This document shows positions 61,874 to 64,000 of a stretch of 64,000 nucleotides of DNA, piece by piece. Under the pieces are notes generated by a model. It saw only the letters and a list, made by a program, of their open reading frames with translations. It did not search any database and was not told where the DNA came from. Numbering within the stretch: the first letter of the stretch is position 1; each line of letters starts with the position of its first letter. The position numbers were made by a program, and so were the translations under genes. Location: assembly GCF_900170025.1 (NCBI RefSeq), contig NZ_FWEX01000006.1, forward strand, positions 100,668 through 164,667, in the 5' to 3' direction. This DNA is from Nitrospira sp. ND1. GTDB taxonomy: Bacteria > Nitrospirota > Nitrospiria > Nitrospirales > Nitrospiraceae.

Positions 61874-63274
61874 TCACATTTTACGGCGTCGGTCGAGCAT
61901 CCACCGCGTGATTTTCAGGTGTTTGGCGGCAAGCGTTTTATTTCCGTCGGCTCGTTCCAGCACGGCACGGATAATGTCGTCCTCGAGATCACTTAACGAA
62001 CGGTCTCCGACCTTGAATGAGAGATGGATCATCTGATGATCGTCGAAGGAAGCGGACGCTGGAACGTACGCCGACGTCTCATGCGGCACCGGCGCCGCCG
62101 ACACTGCGACATCGGCGGGAAAATGCGCGGCATCCAGCGAGGAGGCGTTGCAGAAAATCACCGCCCGCTCGATGAGGTTACTCAATTCTCGAATATTGCC
62201 CGGAAAGTGATACGCTTGCAGTAAATGCTTGGCTGAATCGCTAAGGCCCCGAACAGGTCTCTTGAGCGCGAGGGCTGAACGCAACAAACAATGCTCGGCA
62301 AGCGGAATAATGTCCTCAGTCCGCGCGCGCAACGGTGGCACCGTGAGGGTCACGACATTCAGACGAAAATAGAGGTCTTCCCGAAACTCCCCCTTCGCCA
62401 CGGCCTCTCTCAAATTGCGGTTGGTCGCCGCCATAAATCGCACGTCCACAGGCACGGTGGTCATCCCGCCCACTCTGCGCAACGACCGTTCTTCGATGAC
62501 GCGCAGCAACTTGGCCTGTAAGACCAACGGGAGATCGCCGATTTCATCGAAGAGCACCGTCCCGCCTTCAGCCATCTCAATCAAGCCGCACTTTCGACCC
62601 GTCGCACCGGTAAAGGATCCCTTTTCATGCCCGAACAGCTCACTCTCGAACAAATCACGCGGAATCGACGGACAGTCCACTTCAATACAGGGTCTCGCGG
62701 CGCGAGCGCTGTTATAGTGAAGCACCCGCGCCATATATTGTTTTCCGGTTCCTGTTTCGCCCTGCAGCAGCACCGTCACACGGTCGTTCTTGATGAGTTC
62801 CCGCACCTGAGCTAGAAACATCCTCGTGACGGGACTCTTGGCGATCACCCGATCCAGCGCATACCGCGCGGCATCCTGCCCGCTGTGCAGCTGCACCTGG
62901 CGCTGCAGCGTCAACAACTCCGTCGCCCGGCGCAGCGTGTGGAGCAAATCGTCCATATCGATGCTCTTGGCGACGAAATCAAACGCCCCGAGCCGCATGG
63001 CCTCCACCGCGTCCTTCACCGTGCCTCTCGCCGTCAACACAATAATCGGGAGAGCGGGGGACATCTGCTTGACGCGGCTCAACACATCCAGACCGGAGAG
63101 ATTCGGCATGACAAGATCCACCACCAGCACGTCCGGTTCGAACGACCGCAGGAGCCCCAAGGCTTCCTCCCCGGACTCCGCCGTCTGCACCACATACCCC
63201 TGATCGCGCAGACGCAACGCGAACGCCTCGCGAACCGACGCTTCGTCTTCCAACAATAGGAGATGCCACGTCAT
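61874..63274 (-). CDS. Sigma-54-dependent response regulator (NtrC family)
   Basis: A 466-residue activator: receiver (D53 in VVDLVMPNLSG; the conserved Lys is followed by Ser rather than Pro in FVAKSIDMDD), AAA+ domain with Walker A GETGTGKQ, GSFTGA loop and Walker B LFDEIGDL, then a Fis-type helix-turn-helix (DIIRAVLERADGNKTLAAKH). It starts one base after the stop of the kinase gene at 63276, so they form a two-component pair. Its likely target is the sigma-54 promoter downstream. Confidence 0.94.
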   Translation of the reverse strand: MTWHLLLLEDEASVREAFALRLRDQGYVVQTAESGEEALGLLRSFEPDVLVVDLVMPNLSGLDVLSRVKQMSPALPIIVLTARGTVKDAVEAMRLGAFDFVAKSIDMDDLLHTLRRATELLTLQRQVQLHSGQDAARYALDRVIAKSPVTRMFLAQVRELIKNDRVTVLLQGETGTGKQYMARVLHYNSARAARPCIEVDCPSIPRDLFESELFGHEKGSFTGATGRKCGLIEMAEGGTVLFDEIGDLPLVLQAKLLRVIEERSLRRVGGMTTVPVDVRFMAATNRNLREAVAKGEFREDLYFRLNVVTLTVPPLRARTEDIIPLAEHCLLRSALALKRPVRGLSDSAKHLLQAYHFPGNIRELSNLIERAVIFCNASSLDAAHFPADVAVSAAPVPHETSAYVPASASFDDHQMIHLSFKVGDRSLSDLEDDIIRAVLERADGNKTLAAKHLKITRWMLDRRRKM

Positions 63275-63275
63275 G

Positions 63276-64000
63276 TTATGCCTCGTGTTTCACGGGCAGC
63301 CACACATCCACGACGGCTCCGCTCCCAGGGGGGCTCTGAATCACGAGCTGTCCGTGATGCCGCTCCACGATGTCGCGCGTGATGGTCAATCCAAGCCCCA
63401 CCCCCTTTGCCTTCCCGTTCGTGAAAAACGGCTCGTAAATGCGTTTGAGGTCCTTTTCTGAAATCCCTTTTCCCGAATCCGCAAATCGCATCAACACACC
63501 GGGAATGCGCCGGGTATCCGGCGCGATCGTAACAGTCAGGTTACCGCCGCCCGGCATCGCATCGATCGCATTCATCGCGATATTCAGGCAGACCTGCAGG
63601 ATATGGGCTCGCGATGCGTCAACCGCGGGCAGATCCGGCGCCAGCGACGACGTGACCAGAATGTGATTCTTCATCAGGTTCGGTCGAAGGAGCGTCAACG
63701 TATCGTCGAGCACCAGGGGAAGGTCGCACGCGGCGATGTCGAAGGGGCGAGGCCGCAATTGACCCAAATGAGATTCCAGAAGCTCATCGATCCGCGCGGC
63801 CTCGTGTGCAATCAACCGGCAACGATCGCGGGCCTCCTGCGGGAGCGAGGCCTGATCGGCCAAATGCGTGGCCAGGCTGCCCAAGCCGATGAGCGGATTG
63901 CGAATCTCGTGCAAGATACCGCCGGCAAGTTGGCCCACCAATTTGACTTGCTCCGTGTGGCGCAACGCCTCCAGCATCTGCTCCCTTTCACTGAGATCGG
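63276..64000 (-). CDS. Sensor histidine kinase, partial at the right edge
   Basis: At least 241 residues, open through the right edge. The visible part is the HisKA domain with LAGGILHEIRNPLIGLG (phosphoacceptor His), an N-box region (HILQVCLNIAMNAIDAM) and the ATP lid (GKGISEKDLKRIYEPFF, GLGLTI). The residues before it (DLSEREQML) look like the end of a PAS/PAC domain. It belongs to the NtrB/ZraS-like kinases that pair with NtrC-type regulators. Confidence 0.9.
   Translation of the reverse strand, partial: DLSEREQMLEALRHTEQVKLVGQLAGGILHEIRNPLIGLGSLATHLADQASLPQEARDRCRLIAHEAARIDELLESHLGQLRPRPFDIAACDLPLVLDDTLTLLRPNLMKNHILVTSSLAPDLPAVDASRAHILQVCLNIAMNAIDAMPGGGNLTVTIAPDTRRIPGVLMRFADSGKGISEKDLKRIYEPFFTNGKAKGVGLGLTITRDIVERHHGQLVIQSPPGSGAVVDVWLPVKHEA

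Noticed and set aside
1-64000. CRISPR arrays, tRNA or rRNA genes, insertion sequences, phage genes
   Set aside because: None was seen: no regular short repeats, no transposase or integrase motifs and no recognisable structural RNA. A tRNA scan and an Rfam search would settle this.

Overview
The window looks like a piece of a Nitrospira-type (Nitrospirota) chromosome. This is inferred from gene content: large multi-PAS hybrid kinases, TreY next to GlgC, a DabA-like DUF2309 protein, CsbD/PRC-barrel/SOD stress genes and many small exported proteins in high-GC DNA. No rRNA, tRNA, CRISPR array or transposase was recognised.

Layout. (1) 1-4341: tail of an unknown gene; a minus-strand pair, phospholipase D/VTT protein plus endonuclease/exonuclease/phosphatase protein; a cytosolic copper-storage four-helix protein; a small proline-rich exported protein. 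(2) 4461-22245: a signalling island. Two hybrid histidine kinases, CheR, CheB and a third hybrid kinase are joined by 4-31 bp overlaps. An Hsp20-like gene and two further kinases follow. Four of the five kinases end in a NarL-like receiver without a DNA-binding domain. (3) 22255-34064: mostly minus-strand envelope, stress and metal genes: DUF1328, a metallothionein, two outer-membrane proteins, two CsbD proteins, PepSY, GlgX, a ferritin-like protein, CBS and SOD. Two LuxR-type response regulators lie tail to tail here. (4) 34302-45600: small exported and basic proteins, a methyltransferase, NDH-2, two PRC-barrel proteins, treY-glgC, a dihaem cytochrome and a zinc-ribbon protein. (5) 45623-53689: small membrane and stress proteins, a VKOR/epimerase/SPW cluster, an NtrC-type regulator and two pseudogenes. 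(6) 53987-64000: isocitrate dehydrogenase, FolC, DabA-like protein, CysD, and a sigma-54 two-component pair running off the right edge.

The most interesting signal is a repeated 17-bp bipartite element, ACTAGG-N5-CCCTGG. It sits in intergenic DNA, usually 35-95 bp before start codons and usually in the same orientation relative to the gene. Two divergent intergenic regions, SOD/response regulator and cytochrome/zinc-ribbon, each carry two inverted copies, one facing each gene. It may mark a stress regulon controlled by an undescribed regulator; the LuxR-type pair at 31270-32614 are candidates. A second signal is a near-consensus sigma-54 promoter ahead of cysD, downstream of an NtrC-type regulator.

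The genes fit a stress-adapted autotroph. Sensory kinases and receivers would feed LuxR- and NtrC-type regulators. Outputs would include oxidative-stress, metal-binding, envelope and glycogen/trehalose functions, and possibly inorganic carbon and sulfate uptake.
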